Assembly (NCBI GenBank): GCA_018982785.1
Contig: JAHHEN010000002.1
Span: 5,001 to 69,000, forward strand
Direction of reading: 5' to 3'
From: Enterococcus innesii
GTDB taxonomy: Bacteria > Bacillota > Bacilli > Lactobacillales > Enterococcaceae
Length of the DNA stretch: 64,000 nt
Part shown: positions 1 to 8,576 of the stretch, piece after piece
Position numbering within the stretch: the stretch's first letter is position 1
How the letters are laid out: every line of letters begins with the position of its first letter
Notes under the pieces: generated by a model
The model's input: the letters and a program-made list of their open reading frames with translations, nothing else
What the model was told of the DNA's origin: nothing
The model's database searches: none
Program-made: the position numbers and the translations under genes

Positions 1-90
1 CCCTGAGAGATGATCAGGTAGATAGGTCAGAAGTGGAAGGCCAGTGATGGTTGGAGCGGACTGATACTAATCGATCGAGGACTTAACCAA
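1..90 (+). rRNA. 23S ribosomal RNA, 3' end (partial)
   Basis: The first 90 bases match the conserved 3' end of bacterial 23S rRNA, ending in the typical GGACTTAACCAA. The gene begins outside the window. It is followed by a short spacer, 5S rRNA and a long tRNA array, the usual order of a Firmicutes rrn operon. Confidence 0.95.
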
Positions 91-170
91 AAAGAAAAAG
101 CACGTAAACTCGTAGCGTTTTGATTTCTTCGATCCAGTTTTGAGTGAGCAAGACTTACTCAATTGAATAG

Positions 171-286
171 TGTGGTGGCGATAGCAAGAAGGATACACCT
201 GTAACCATGCCGAACACAGAAGTTAAGCTTCTTAGCGCCGATTGTAGTGAAGGGTTTCCCTTTGTGAGAGTAGGACGTCGCCACGC
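171..286 (+). rRNA. 5S ribosomal RNA
   Basis: The 116-nt gene has complementary ends (TGTGGTGGCG at the start, CGTCGCCACGC at the end) and the conserved internal block CCGAACACAGAAGTTAAG. It sits 80 nt after 23S rRNA and 16 nt before the first tRNA, so it is co-transcribed with both. Confidence 0.97.
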
Positions 287-302
287 GTTTTTTTTACCTT
301 AT

Positions 303-375
303 GGGGGTTTAGCTCAGCTGGGAGAGCATCTGCCTTACAAGCAGAGGGTCAGCGGTTCGATCCCGTTAACCCCCA
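303..375 (+). tRNA. tRNA-Val (TAC)
   Basis: Cloverleaf of 73 nt with acceptor GGGGGTT/AACCCCC, anticodon loop CTTACAA and discriminator A. CCA is not encoded. Confidence 0.97.
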
Positions 376-378
376 TAT

Positions 379-451
379 GAGTCGTTAGCTCAGTTGGTAG
401 AGCATCTGACTTTTAATCAGAGGGTCACAGGTTCGAGCCCTGTACGACTCA
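379..451 (+). tRNA. tRNA-Lys (TTT)
   Basis: 73 nt, acceptor GAGTCGT/ACGACTC, anticodon loop CTTTTAA. It starts 3 nt after tRNA-Val. CCA is not encoded. Confidence 0.97.
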
Positions 452-465
452 TAGTAATAACCTAT

Positions 466-547
466 GCGGGTGTGGCGGAATTGGCAGACGCACTAGATTT
501 AGGATCTAGCGCCTTCGGGCGTGGGGGTTCAAGTCCCTTCACCCGCA
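466..547 (+). tRNA. tRNA-Leu (TAG)
   Basis: 82-nt class II tRNA with a variable arm, acceptor GCGGGTG/CACCCGC, anticodon loop TTTAGGA and discriminator A, which suits the T-box of leuS in this window. Confidence 0.97.
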
Positions 548-554
548 CTTCATT

Positions 555-627
555 GCCGGCTTAGCTCAGTTGGTAGAGCATCTGATTTGTAATCAGAGGG
601 TCGAGGGTTCAAGTCCTTTAGCCGGCA
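555..627 (+). tRNA. tRNA-Thr (TGT)
   Basis: 73 nt, acceptor GCCGGCT/AGCCGGC, anticodon loop TTTGTAA, discriminator A. Confidence 0.97.
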
Positions 628-637
628 TCAGGAATAC

Positions 638-709
638 GCGGAAATAGCTCAGTGGTAGAGCACCACCTTGCCAAGGTGGGGGTCGCGGGTTCGAACCCCG
701 TTTTCCGCT
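638..709 (+). tRNA. tRNA-Gly (GCC)
   Basis: 72 nt, acceptor GCGGAAA/TTTCCGC, anticodon loop TTGCCAA, discriminator T. Confidence 0.97.
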
Positions 710-727
710 TTGCCTTAGCAATTTTCA

Positions 728-813
728 GCCGGGGTGGCGGAACTGGCAGACGCACAGGACTTAAAATCCTGCGGTGAGTGATCACCGTACCGGTTCGATT
801 CCGGTCCTCGGCA
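728..813 (+). tRNA. tRNA-Leu (TAA)
   Basis: 86-nt class II tRNA, acceptor GCCGGGG/CCTCGGC with one G-T pair, anticodon loop CTTAAAA, long variable arm, discriminator A. Confidence 0.97.
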
Positions 814-824
814 TTTCTTAATAT

Positions 825-898
825 GCGCCCATAGCTCAATTGGATAGAGTGTTTGACTACGGATCAAAAGGTTAGGGGTTCGACTCCTCTTGGGCGCG
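825..898 (+). tRNA. tRNA-Arg (ACG)
   Basis: 74 nt, acceptor GCGCCCA/TGGGCGC, anticodon loop CTACGGA, discriminator G. The A at the wobble position is expected to be edited to inosine. Confidence 0.97.
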
Positions 899-909
899 CT
901 TTTTAATAA

Positions 910-983
910 CGGGAAGTAGCTCAGCTTGGTAGAGCACTTGGTTTGGGACCAAGGGGTCGCAGGTTCGAATCCTGTCTTCCCGA
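910..983 (+). tRNA. tRNA-Pro (TGG)
   Basis: 74 nt, acceptor CGGGAAG/CTTCCCG, anticodon loop TTTGGGA, discriminator A. Confidence 0.97.
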
Positions 984-996
984 TACTTTTTCAAAA

Positions 997-1069
997 GGGG
1001 CCTTAGCTCAGCTGGGAGAGCGCCTGCTTTGCACGCAGGAGGTCAGCGGTTCGATCCCGCTAGGCTCCA
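997..1069 (+). tRNA. tRNA-Ala (TGC)
   Basis: 73 nt, acceptor GGGGCCT/AGGCTCC with one G-T pair, anticodon loop TTTGCAC, discriminator A. Confidence 0.97.
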
Positions 1070-1097
1070 TATCATTTGAATAAATGATTCTTTTTTA

Positions 1098-1171
1098 CGC
1101 GGTGTAGCTCAGCTGGCTAGAGCGTCCGGTTCATACCCGGGAGGTCGGGGGTTCGATCCCCTCCGCCGCGA
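1098..1171 (+). tRNA. tRNA-Met (CAT), elongator
   Basis: 74 nt, acceptor CGCGGTG/CGCCGCG, anticodon loop TTCATAC. The body closely resembles the B. subtilis elongator tRNA-Met. The first pair is a normal C-G, unlike the C-A mismatch of the initiator genes downstream. Confidence 0.9.
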
Positions 1172-1184
1172 TTTTTAAGAGCCT

Positions 1185-1258
1185 GGACCTTTAGCTCAGT
1201 TGGTTAGAGCAGACGGCTCATAACCGTCCGGTCGTAGGTTCGAGTCCTACAAGGTCCA
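1185..1258 (+). tRNA. tRNA-Ile2 (CAT, lysidine type)
   Basis: 74 nt, acceptor GGACCTT/AAGGTCC, anticodon loop CTCATAA. The sequence matches the B. subtilis tRNA that follows Met in trnB and is read as Ile after lysidine modification of C34 by TilS. Anticodon alone would call it Met; body sequence and order decide for Ile2. Confidence 0.85.
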
Positions 1259-1284
1259 TTGTGGCATTGTATCTGTTTTATTAT

Positions 1285-1374
1285 GGAGGATTACCCAAGT
1301 CCGGCTGAAGGGAACGGTCTTGAAAACCGTCAGGCGGGTAAAACCGTGCAAGGGTTCGAATCCCTTATCCTCCT
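1285..1374 (+). tRNA. tRNA-Ser (TGA), copy 1
   Basis: 90-nt class II tRNA, acceptor GGAGGAT/ATCCTCC, anticodon loop CTTGAAA, long variable arm. The discriminator is T, where G is usual for bacterial Ser tRNAs. An identical copy lies 710 nt downstream. Confidence 0.95.
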
Positions 1375-1440
1375 TAACTGTCTCTTTTGTTGCGAGCAAA
1401 AGAATCACAGTCTTTTAATTACTGTAAAGTAATTACTTAT

Positions 1441-1514
<74 letters not shown>

Positions 1515-1552
1515 TTGCTTTTGCTTTCAAAAGCGCAATAAAAGCTAAATAT

Positions 1553-1626
1553 GGTTTGGTAGTTCAGTTGGTTAGAATGCCTGCCTGTCACGCAGGAGGT
1601 CGCGGGTTCGAGTCCCGTCCAGACCG
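1553..1626 (+). tRNA. tRNA-Asp (GTC), copy 1
   Basis: 74 nt, acceptor GGTTTGG/CCAGACC, anticodon loop CTGTCAC, discriminator G. The next three bases are CCA, alone among the tRNA genes here. Confidence 0.97.
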
Positions 1627-1630
1627 CCAT

Positions 1631-1701
1631 GCGGGTGTAGTTTAGTGGTAAAACCACAGCCTTCCAAGCTGTTGTCGCGAGTTCGATTCTCGTCACCCGC
1701 T
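1631..1701 (+). tRNA. tRNA-Gly (TCC), copy 1
   Basis: 71 nt, acceptor GCGGGTG/CACCCGC, anticodon loop CTTCCAA. It differs from copy 2 by one base in the body. Confidence 0.97.
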
Positions 1702-1718
1702 TTAGCTTTTATTTTTTG

Positions 1719-1792
<74 letters not shown>

Positions 1793-1813
1793 TCAAAATG
1801 TAGTCATACATTT

Positions 1814-1901
1814 GGGGAAGTACTCAAGTGGCTGAAGAGGCGCCCCTGCTAAGGGTGTAGGTCGGGAAACCGGCGCGAGGGTTCAAATCCCTCCTTCTCC
1901 G
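1814..1901 (+). tRNA. tRNA-Ser (GCT)
   Basis: 88-nt class II tRNA, acceptor GGGGAAG/CTTCTCC, anticodon loop CTGCTAA, discriminator G. Present only in the first half of the duplicated tail. Confidence 0.96.
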
Positions 1902-1910
1902 TTTTTTATT

Positions 1911-1982
1911 GGTCCGTTGGTCAAGTGGTTAAGACACCGCCCTTTCACGGCGGTAACACGGGTTCGAATCCCGTACGGATCA
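1911..1982 (+). tRNA. tRNA-Glu (TTC), copy 1
   Basis: 72 nt, acceptor GGTCCGT/ACGGATC, anticodon loop CTTTCAC, discriminator A. Confidence 0.97.
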
Positions 1983-1994
1983 TTTTTTACTTTT

Positions 1995-2084
1995 GGAGGA
2001 TTACCCAAGTCCGGCTGAAGGGAACGGTCTTGAAAACCGTCAGGCGGGTAAAACCGTGCAAGGGTTCGAATCCCTTATCCTCCT
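1995..2084 (+). tRNA. tRNA-Ser (TGA), copy 2
   Basis: Identical in sequence to the gene at 1285-1374, including the unusual T discriminator. It marks the start of the second tRNA block. Confidence 0.95.
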
Positions 2085-2150
2085 TAACTGTCTCTTTTGT
2101 TGCGAGCAAAAGAATCACAGTCCTTTAATTACTGTAAAGTAATTACTTAT

Positions 2151-2224
<74 letters not shown>

Positions 2225-2263
2225 TCGCTTTGTTTAACGGCAAAGCAGCAATACAAAGCTTCT

Positions 2264-2337
2264 GGTTTGGTAGTTCAGTTGGTTAGAATGCCTGCCTGTC
2301 ACGCAGGAGGTCGCGGGTTCGAGTCCCGTCCAGACCG
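2264..2337 (+). tRNA. tRNA-Asp (GTC), copy 2
   Basis: Same body as copy 1. The bases after the discriminator are TTG, so CCA is not encoded here. Confidence 0.97.
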
Positions 2338-2345
2338 TTGTTTTT

Positions 2346-2418
2346 GGCTCGGTAGCTCAGTTGGTAGAGCAATGGATTGAAGCTCCATGTGTCGGCAGTT
2401 CGATTCTGTCCCGCGCCA
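2346..2418 (+). tRNA. tRNA-Phe (GAA)
   Basis: 73 nt, anticodon loop TTGAAGC with G37. The acceptor GGCTCGG/CCGCGCC contains a T4-C69 mismatch where family members have T-A. It is the only Phe tRNA in the window. Confidence 0.93.
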
Positions 2419-2425
2419 TAGGAAT

Positions 2426-2496
2426 GCGGGTGTAGTTTAGTGGTAAAACTACAGCCTTCCAAGCTGTTGTCGCGAGTTCGATTCTCGTCACCCGCT
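2426..2496 (+). tRNA. tRNA-Gly (TCC), copy 2
   Basis: 71 nt; one base different from copy 1 (AAAACTAC instead of AAAACCAC). Confidence 0.97.
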
Positions 2497-2512
2497 TTGC
2501 ATTTTTTATTTG

Positions 2513-2586
<74 letters not shown>

Positions 2587-2601
2587 TTACATTTTTAAAC
2601 T

Positions 2602-2673
2602 GGTCCGTTGGTCAAGCGGTTAAGACACCGCCCTTTCACGGCGGTAACACGGGTTCGAATCCCGTACGGATCA
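2602..2673 (+). tRNA. tRNA-Glu (TTC), copy 2
   Basis: 72 nt; one D-loop base different from copy 1 (CAAGCGG instead of CAAGTGG). Last tRNA of the array, 3 nt before the terminator. Confidence 0.97.
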
Positions 2674-2676
2674 TGC

Positions 2677-2701
2677 AAACACTCTTGAGAGTGTTTTTTT
2701 A
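2677..2701 (+). terminator. Terminator of the rrn-tRNA operon
   Basis: AAACACTC pairs with GAGTGTTT around a TTGA loop and is followed by a T tract. It closes the rRNA/tRNA transcript before metK. Confidence 0.9.
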
Positions 2702-2731
2702 TTACCCAAAAATGATCTTTTTATCATTTTC

Positions 2732-2762
2732 TCAAGCATGAGCAGTCAAAATTTGTTATAAT
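2732..2762 (+). promoter_or_regulatory. metK promoter (extended -10)
   Basis: TGTTATAAT at 2754-2762 is an extended -10 of the TGnTATAAT form. The -35 region about 17 nt upstream is poor. Transcription would begin just before the SMK box. Confidence 0.65.
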
Positions 2763-2768
2763 CAGTCC

Positions 2769-2836
2769 GTTGCAAGTTCCCGAAAGGATTCGCAGCTGCG
2801 AAGATGCCTTGTAACCGAAACATATATTAGGGGGAA
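2769..2836 (+). promoter_or_regulatory. SMK box (SAM-III) riboswitch of metK
   Basis: The leader has the SMK signature: GTTGCAAG pairing with CTTGTAAC, internal blocks CCGAAAGGATTCG and GAAGATGCC, then CCGAAAC and the Shine-Dalgarno region AGGGGG at 2829-2834. In this family S-adenosylmethionine stabilises pairing between the SD and an upstream anti-SD, so high SAM blocks translation of the SAM synthetase. This riboswitch class is confined to Lactobacillales, which supports the taxonomic placement. Confidence 0.93.
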
Positions 2837-2843
2837 TACAAAA

Positions 2844-4028
2844 ATGACAGAGAAACACTTATTTACATCAGAGTCCGTTTCAGAAGGACACCCAGACAAA
2901 GTAGCCGACCAAATCAGTGATGCCATCTTAGATGCGTTACTTGCCGAAGATCCAATGGCACGGGTCGCTTGCGAAACGTCAGTTACTACCGGACTGGTTT
3001 TAGTCTTTGGAGAAATTTCTACTTCTGCTTATGTAGATATCCAAAAAGTCGTCCGAGAAACCATCAAAGAAATCGGCTATACACGAGCAAAATTCGGCTT
3101 TGACGGCGACACGGTTGCTGTTTTGGTAGCGATCGATGAGCAATCACCAGATATCGCTCAAGGCGTTGACGATGCTTTAGAAAGTCGTGGAGAAACGGAT
3201 AAAGAAGATATCGGTGCCGGCGACCAAGGCTTGATGTTTGGTTTTGCCGTTGATGAAACACCTGAATTGATGCCTTTACCGATCGCATTGAGCCATCGGC
3301 TGGTACGTCGCTTAGCAGAGTTGCGTAAAAACAACGAACTAAGCTACTTGCGTCTAGATGCAAAATCACAAGTAACCGTTGAATATGATGATAACGATCA
3401 ACCACAAAGAGTGGACACCGTCGTTATTAGTACCCAGCATGATGATGCGGCTGATAATGAAACGATCCACCGTGATGTCATCGAAAAAGTGATCAAAGAA
3501 GTGATCCCTGCCGATCTTTTAGACGAGCAGACAAAATATTATATCAATCCTACTGGTCGTTTTGTGATCGGCGGTCCTCAAGGGGATGCCGGTTTGACTG
3601 GCAGAAAAATCATCGTTGATACTTATGGCGGCTATGCACGTCATGGCGGCGGTGCGTTTTCTGGAAAAGATGCAACCAAAGTTGACCGTTCAGCCAGCTA
3701 TGCGGCTCGCTATATTGCCAAAAACATCGTAGCAGCAAAGCTAGCCAAAAAAGTGGAAGTACAATTAGCCTATGCGATCGGTGTGGCACAGCCCGTTTCG
3801 ATCAGCATCAACACTTTTGGTACCGGAACCGTCAGCAACGAGCGCTTGATCCAAGCGGTGCGGGAAAACTTTGATTTGCGACCAGCAGGAATTATTGAAA
3901 TGTTAGATTTGCGCCGTCCGATTTATCGTCAGACTGCCGCTTACGGACATTTCGGTCGTACAGATATCGATTTGCCATGGGAACGCACCGACAAGGTGGC
4001 GGCACTTTTGGCAAGTGTGAAGGATTAA
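2844..4028 (+). CDS. metK: S-adenosylmethionine synthetase
   Basis: The 394-residue protein makes SAM from methionine and ATP in the cytoplasm. It has the usual length and three-domain pattern, with the conserved stretches [17 protein letters not shown] near the N-terminus, [12 protein letters not shown] near residue 122 and [17 protein letters not shown] near residue 270. The ATG start lies 9 nt after the AGGGGG ribosome site that forms part of the SMK box, so translation is expected to fall when SAM is plentiful. It is monocistronic: a strong hairpin terminator follows. Confidence 0.98.
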   Translation: MTEKHLFTSESVSEGHPDKVADQISDAILDALLAEDPMARVACETSVTTGLVLVFGEISTSAYVDIQKVVRETIKEIGYTRAKFGFDGDTVAVLVAIDEQSPDIAQGVDDALESRGETDKEDIGAGDQGLMFGFAVDETPELMPLPIALSHRLVRRLAELRKNNELSYLRLDAKSQVTVEYDDNDQPQRVDTVVISTQHDDAADNETIHRDVIEKVIKEVIPADLLDEQTKYYINPTGRFVIGGPQGDAGLTGRKIIVDTYGGYARHGGGAFSGKDATKVDRSASYAARYIAKNIVAAKLAKKVEVQLAYAIGVAQPVSISINTFGTGTVSNERLIQAVRENFDLRPAGIIEMLDLRRPIYRQTAAYGHFGRTDIDLPWERTDKVAALLASVKD

Positions 4029-4036
4029 AAGAGGCG

Positions 4037-4074
4037 ACCTCTATTGATGACTATCAATAGAGGTTCTTTTTTTG
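4037..4074 (+). terminator. metK terminator
   Basis: Perfect 12-bp stem ACCTCTATTGAT/ATCAATAGAGGT with a GACT loop and a T-rich tail. Confidence 0.93.
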
Positions 4075-4093
4075 GAGTAAAAGGAGGAGTTAT

Positions 4094-5550
4094 ATGCGAA
4101 CCAATGTAAAATTAGTCACCATTGCGGTCTTTGTCGCAACGTTTATGACCGCGATCGAAGGAACGATCATTACGACAGCGATGCCTACCATCGTCAGTTC
4201 ATTGAAAGGAATCGAGATCATGAACTGGGTCTTCTCGATCTATCTTTTGACCAGTGCGATGTTGACCCCGATCTACGGCAAGTTTGCCGATAATATCGGC
4301 CGCAAACCAGTCTTTTTATTTGGTACGCTGCTGTTTATTATCGGGTCGGCGTTTTGTGGGATGGCCAATACGATGTTGACGTTGATCATTGCCAGAGCGT
4401 TGCAAGGATTAGGCGCAGGGGCCATGATGCCCGTTGCCCTAACGATCATTGCGGACCTGTATCCTGTTGAAAAGCGGGCGAAAGTCTTAGGGCTCAATAG
4501 TACTGCTTGGGGGATTGCCAGCGTCGTCGGACCCTTAGCCGGTGGCTTGATCGTAGATACGATCGGCTGGCATTGGATCTTCTTTATCAACGTGCCCATC
4601 GGATTAGGGTTGATCGCCTTGATTTGGTTTTATTTTCATGAAGAAAAAAAGCCTTTGCTGCAGTCAACATTGATTATGCTGGCAGTCTCTTGTTGATGTT
4701 GACGCTAGTAGGGCTCCTGCTAGGCTTCCAGTTGCTAGGAGATTATGGTATGAGTCTGCCTGTCATCGGGCTATTCGTTTTTTCTGTCCTTACGTTTATC
4801 GGCTTCATTCGAGTGGAGAAAAAAGCAACAGATCCGATTATTGATCTGAAGCTGTTCCACTCAAAATTGTTTGTGGTGGTCAATATCGTAGCAGCTTTGG
4901 CGAGCGGCTTCTTGATGGGGATCGATGTCTATATCCCAATGTGGATGCAAGGGGTCTTAGGCATGAGTGCGGGGATTGGCGGGCTTGTGTTGGCACCGTT
5001 GTCGATTTTATGGATGATTGGTTCCTTCTTAGCCAGCCGTTGGTTGACACAACACAGTGTCAGTTGGGTCTTGACGGTTAGCTTAGTGATCACGGCTACC
5101 GGTGCTTTATGGCTCTTTTTGACACCGGCACAGACGTCATTCTGGTTGTTCTTGGTGATTTCTTCTATTACGGGCGTCGGTTTAGGGGCAACGATGGTGG
5201 TTTGTACCGTTACTGCCCAAACCAGCGTTGCCCCCACCCAAGTCGGCGTGGCAACTTCTTTCAATACCCTGCTGCGCACGATCGGGCAAACCATCATGGT
5301 GGCGGTCTTCGGTATCGTTTTAAATACCAGTAATAGCGTAGGTTTAGCACAGGCGCAAGTCACTGACAGCAGTGTCATGAATCAGCTGGTTGATCCAGCC
5401 GCCGCGCGTCAGCTGCCAACCGCATTATTAGGACAATTACGGGAGATTCTTTATAGCGGTCTACACTGGGTTTTTGGGATCGGTGTTTTACTCATTGTGC
5501 TAGCGATTGGTTTGACCCGCACGATTTCGCGAGAATCTGGTACAATATAA
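4094..5550 (+). CDS. MFS drug:H+ antiporter of the DHA2 (14-TM) type, frameshifted
   Basis: The N-terminal part (4094 to about 4650) has hallmark MFS-DHA2 motifs: AIEGTIITTAMPTI in TM1, GKFADNIGRKP in the first loop and the TM5 motif GPLAGGLIVD. The rest continues in another frame (about 4650-5550) with the remaining membrane segments, for about 485 residues in all. The break is at an A7 run (4644-4650). One extra A gives EEKKAFAAVNIDYAGSLLLM, which rejoins the family sequence. I treat it as one gene with a probable base-calling error. Substrate unknown; relatives export dyes, antiseptics or antibiotics. Confidence 0.85.
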
Positions 5551-5572
5551 AAAAAGGATCGCAGGTGATTGT

Positions 5573-6350
5573 ATGGCTTTTTTACAAGCAAATATCTATT
5601 CAAATGTTCTTGAAATGGAGGTAATGATCGATGTGATCTTGCCTCAAAGTACCAAAAAAAATCGGCACCCAAAGCCAATCGACGGGCACAGATCTCCCAG
5701 TGCTTTATTTATTGCATGGGATGAACGGAAATCATAGTGTCTGGCAGCGACGGACGTCGATCGAGCGGTATGCCGCAGAGTATAAACTAGCGGTCATCAT
5801 GCCGTCTACTGATCTAGGCTGGTATACTGATACGACCTATGAAATGAAGTATTGGACATTTATCGCCGAAGAATTACCACAGATTTGCCATGAGCTGTTT
5901 CCTCAGCTGACGCAAAAACGAGAAAAAACTTTTGCAGCAGGTCTCTCGATGGGGGGCTATGGGGCTGTAAAACTTGGGCTGCGCAAGCCTGACCAGTTTG
6001 CGGCGGTAGCCTCTTTGTCTGGGGCATTAGCGCTGGCTGAAAGCATGGATTCCTTGCTGCAGCTGCGAAGCCAAGCTTATTGGGCAGGAATCTTTGGCCC
6101 TTTAGAGCAATTCAAAGGATCTGAAAATGATTTGATCCATCTGATTGAGACCATCGATCCAAGCACCGCGCCGCGTTTTTTTATTAGCTGCGGAACCGAA
6201 GATCAACTGTACCCGGCAAGTGAGTATGCGGCGGATAAGCTGCAAAAACGCAAAATAGCCGTAACGTTTGAATCGGGAACTGGGGATCATGATTGGAATT
6301 TCTGGGATCAATGGATCCAACGAGTCTTGCAATGGCTTTTTAGCGAATAA
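5573..6350 (+). CDS. estA: Tributyrin-type esterase (EstA family), frameshifted
   Basis: An alpha/beta hydrolase of the esterase D/EstA family acting on short acyl esters. The catalytic part (5700-6350) has LYLLHGM, the nucleophile elbow GLSMGGYG, a DQLYP acid region and the late histidine in GDHDW. The N-terminal 40-odd residues (MAFLQANIYSNVLEMEVMID, start ATG 5573 after an AGGTG site) lie in another frame. Removing one A from the A8 run at 5654-5661 joins them and gives 258 residues, the family length. No signal peptide, so cytoplasmic. It follows the MFS gene closely, ending before a shared terminator. Confidence 0.85.
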
Positions 6351-6403
6351 AAAAAACCATCAGTCGATCGACACATTAACGTGCCGAGGACTGATGGTTT
6401 TTT
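6351..6403. terminator. Bidirectional terminator between estA and ytqB
   Basis: AACCATCAGTC and GACTGATGGTT form an 11-bp stem flanked by A and T runs, serving both convergent genes. Confidence 0.85.
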
Positions 6404-6954
6404 CGTTCGATACAAAATAAGATCGGCGGCTGGTTCCGCTGATTGATAAATTGATAGGAAAGGACATTGAATGCCTCTTGCGGCAGTTGCTGACAAAAGG
6501 AGTGGACTTCTTTCAGCTCTGCTTCGCCGCCAGCGTGTCCATAATAGCAGACGAGGATGATTCTACCTTTCGAGACTAAACGTGTCAGTAAAGCTTCTAA
6601 AGCCGTTTTCGTTGTATCCGGCAGCGTGATGATCGCTTTGTCCCCTTTAGGCAAGTAGCCTAAATTGAAAATGGCGGCGTGAACCGGACCACTCACAACA
6701 TCTGCCAACGTCTCATGGCCTTGATGGATCAGCTGGACTTGCGCCAACAGCTCTTTTTCAGCCAACCGCTTTTTGGTAGCTTGCAGGGCTTGTTCTTGAA
6801 TGTCAAAAGCAAACACCTGACCAGTTGGTCCAACTAAGGAAGCCAGTAATTCCGTGTCGAAGCCGTTGCCCATCGTGGCATCAACGGCGGTTTGTCCCGG
6901 TTGCAGAACTTCTTTTAAAAGGGTGTGGCTATAGCGCATGGCGGTCGGCAGCAT
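6376..6954 (-). CDS. ytqB: Class I SAM-dependent methyltransferase, YtqB family
   Basis: About 192 residues. The Rossmann motif AVDATMGNGFDTELLA lies near residue 28 and FDIQEQAL forms the acidic end of strand 2, followed by the IFNLGYLPKGDK motif typical of the YtqB/rRNA-methylase-like family. In B. subtilis YtqB is a SAM-binding methyltransferase linked to tRNA wobble uridine modification. I chose ATG 6954 because AAAGGAG lies 8 nt upstream and the protein then begins MLPTAMRYSH. It overlaps the end of ytqA, a conserved pairing that suggests a shared tRNA-modification role. Confidence 0.88.
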   Translation of the reverse strand: MLPTAMRYSHTLLKEVLQPGQTAVDATMGNGFDTELLASLVGPTGQVFAFDIQEQALQATKKRLAEKELLAQVQLIHQGHETLADVVSGPVHAAIFNLGYLPKGDKAIITLPDTTKTALEALLTRLVSKGRIILVCYYGHAGGEAELKEVHSFCQQLPQEAFNVLSYQFINQRNQPPILFCIERKNHQSSAR

Positions 6955-7912
6955 CGACTGGCTCCTTTCGCACATTGAATTTTCCTTGATAGGAGTTGCG
7001 GCGTAGCATTTCTTGATCGATCTCATTCAAGACTTCCCATTTTTTCAAACTCCACATTGGACCTACCAGAGAATCCCATGGTGCATCGCCTGTCAAGCGA
7101 TGAATGATGATCTCTGGGGGGATCATTTCTAACTGATCGCAGATCAATGACACATAGGTATCGCGCCGCATCAATTGCAAACGTCCTTCATGATAATCCC
7201 GCAGCATCCGAGTATTGCGCATCAAATGCAGCAGGTGCAGTTTGATGCCTTGAATATCAGAATCTTGAATGGTACGGCGGACGTTTTCTTGCATCATCTC
7301 GATCGTCTCGCCTGGCAGGCCATTGATCAAATGGGTACAGACACGAATATTGTGTTTGCGCAGGCTGGCGACGCCGTCTAAGTAAGTTTGATAATCATGG
7401 GCGCGGTTAATGGCGTTGCTCGTGGTTTCAAAAGTCGTTTGCAGTCCTAATTCGACCCATAAATAAAAGCGTTGATTGAGTTCTGCCAGATAGTCAACGA
7501 CATCTGCTGGTAAGCAGTCTGGTCGGGTCCCAATGGAGATCCCGACAACACCAGGTAGTGTCAGCACTTGCTCGAAGCGCTCGCGGATCACTGCCACCGG
7601 TGCGTGAGTGTTCGTAAAGTTTTGAAAATAGACAATGTATTTGTCCACTTGCGGCCACTTTTTGTGCATCATGGCGATCTCTTTTTCAAACTGCTCTGGC
7701 AGCGGGGCTTCAGGTGCTACGATCATATCACCAGAGCCGGACACACTGCAAAATGTACAGCCGCCTTTGGCAACGGTGCCGTCACGATTGGGGCAGTCGA
7801 AGCCGGCATCAATGGGGACTTTAAAGATTTTTTCGCCAAATTCTTGCCGCAAAGCAAAGTTCCACGAATGGTATCGTTTGTTTTTATCTTCTGCATAAGG
7901 AAATGGATTCAT
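6929..7912 (-). CDS. ytqA: Radical SAM protein, YtqA/TIGR01212 family
   Basis: The 327-residue protein has the iron-sulfur cysteines in DCPNRDGTVAKGGCTFCS near residue 39, followed by the TIM-barrel blocks YFQNFTNTHAP, GISIGTRPDC and LHLLHLMRNT. Relatives of YtqA install modifications on tRNA wobble uridines in Firmicutes. Together with the overlapping YtqB methyltransferase it probably forms a two-gene modification pathway. The start ATG 7912 follows a GAAGG ribosome site. Transcription probably continues from the PAP2 gene, whose stop is 14 nt upstream. Confidence 0.92.
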   Translation of the reverse strand: MNPFPYAEDKNKRYHSWNFALRQEFGEKIFKVPIDAGFDCPNRDGTVAKGGCTFCSVSGSGDMIVAPEAPLPEQFEKEIAMMHKKWPQVDKYIVYFQNFTNTHAPVAVIRERFEQVLTLPGVVGISIGTRPDCLPADVVDYLAELNQRFYLWVELGLQTTFETTSNAINRAHDYQTYLDGVASLRKHNIRVCTHLINGLPGETIEMMQENVRRTIQDSDIQGIKLHLLHLMRNTRMLRDYHEGRLQLMRRDTYVSLICDQLEMIPPEIIIHRLTGDAPWDSLVGPMWSLKKWEVLNEIDQEMLRRNSYQGKFNVRKEPVDAADRHAL

Positions 7913-7926
7913 TTTTTTACCTTCTT

Positions 7927-8576
7927 TTATAATTGTTTACGGGTGAAGCGCCAGACAAAGCGTTTTTGCAAGTAGTAAGGGTAGGTCAACAGCAGCCATG
8001 AAAGGCCAACACAAAACCCACCTAACACATCACTGGGAAAATGCACGCCAACATAGATGCGGCTGATGCCGATGCAACCGATCAATAGGCCTAACAGAAT
8101 GCGGAGTCCCCATTGCCAAAAAGGCTGCTTGAAGAAGACCGGGACCAAGAAGAACAATGTCCCATAAAAAACCATACTGCCCGTCGAGTGTCCGCTGGGG
8201 AAACTGAAACTTGATTCCGTGACTAAGTGTTCAAGGGTTGGTCGCTCCCGTAAAAAGACGAGTTTGATCAATGGATTAAAGAGCCCAGCAATCCCAATGG
8301 TGCCGATACTTAGCCATAGTGCTTCTGCATAATATTTGTTGATCACTAAGACGGCTAAAACGGCGAGAAAGAGCAAGATGATCGTGGTAGGGTTCGCAAA
8401 TTTTGTGACCCATAGAAAAACGGTGTCCAAAACGGGTAGCCGCTGCGGATGATGCGAGTCAAGGTTTCGTCAAAGGAGACCAACCAAGTAGGATAAAATT
8501 TCACGAGATAGCCGAGAAAAACGAACAGCAGTAAAAAGCAGCTGCCGGCAAATTGAAAATATAGTTTTTTATGCAT
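7927..8576 (-). CDS. PAP2-family membrane phosphatase, frameshifted
   Basis: A lipid phosphatase-like membrane protein of about 216 residues and six predicted TM segments. The phosphatase signature is visible in order: KLVFLRERPT, the central PSGHS (FSFPSGHSTGSM), and SRIYVGVHFPSDVLGG. Relatives dephosphorylate undecaprenyl diphosphate or phosphatidylglycerophosphate at the outer membrane face. The N-terminal 55 residues from ATG 8576 are in a different frame from the rest. One added base in the A5 run at 8416-8420 joins them as TPFFLWVTKFANPTT. Likely a sequence error. Whether it is a true UppP-type enzyme cannot be told from sequence. Confidence 0.85.

Noticed and set aside
5109-5333. Overlapping open frames inside transporters, synthetases and yhaN on the opposite strand
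   Set aside because: They lack ribosome sites and lie wholly within well-supported genes; the GC-skewed codon use of the real genes creates them.
4094-5550. Two separate MFS half-genes
   Set aside because: The halves lack separate ribosome sites and join with one base at an A7 run; a single 14-TM protein is the simpler reading.
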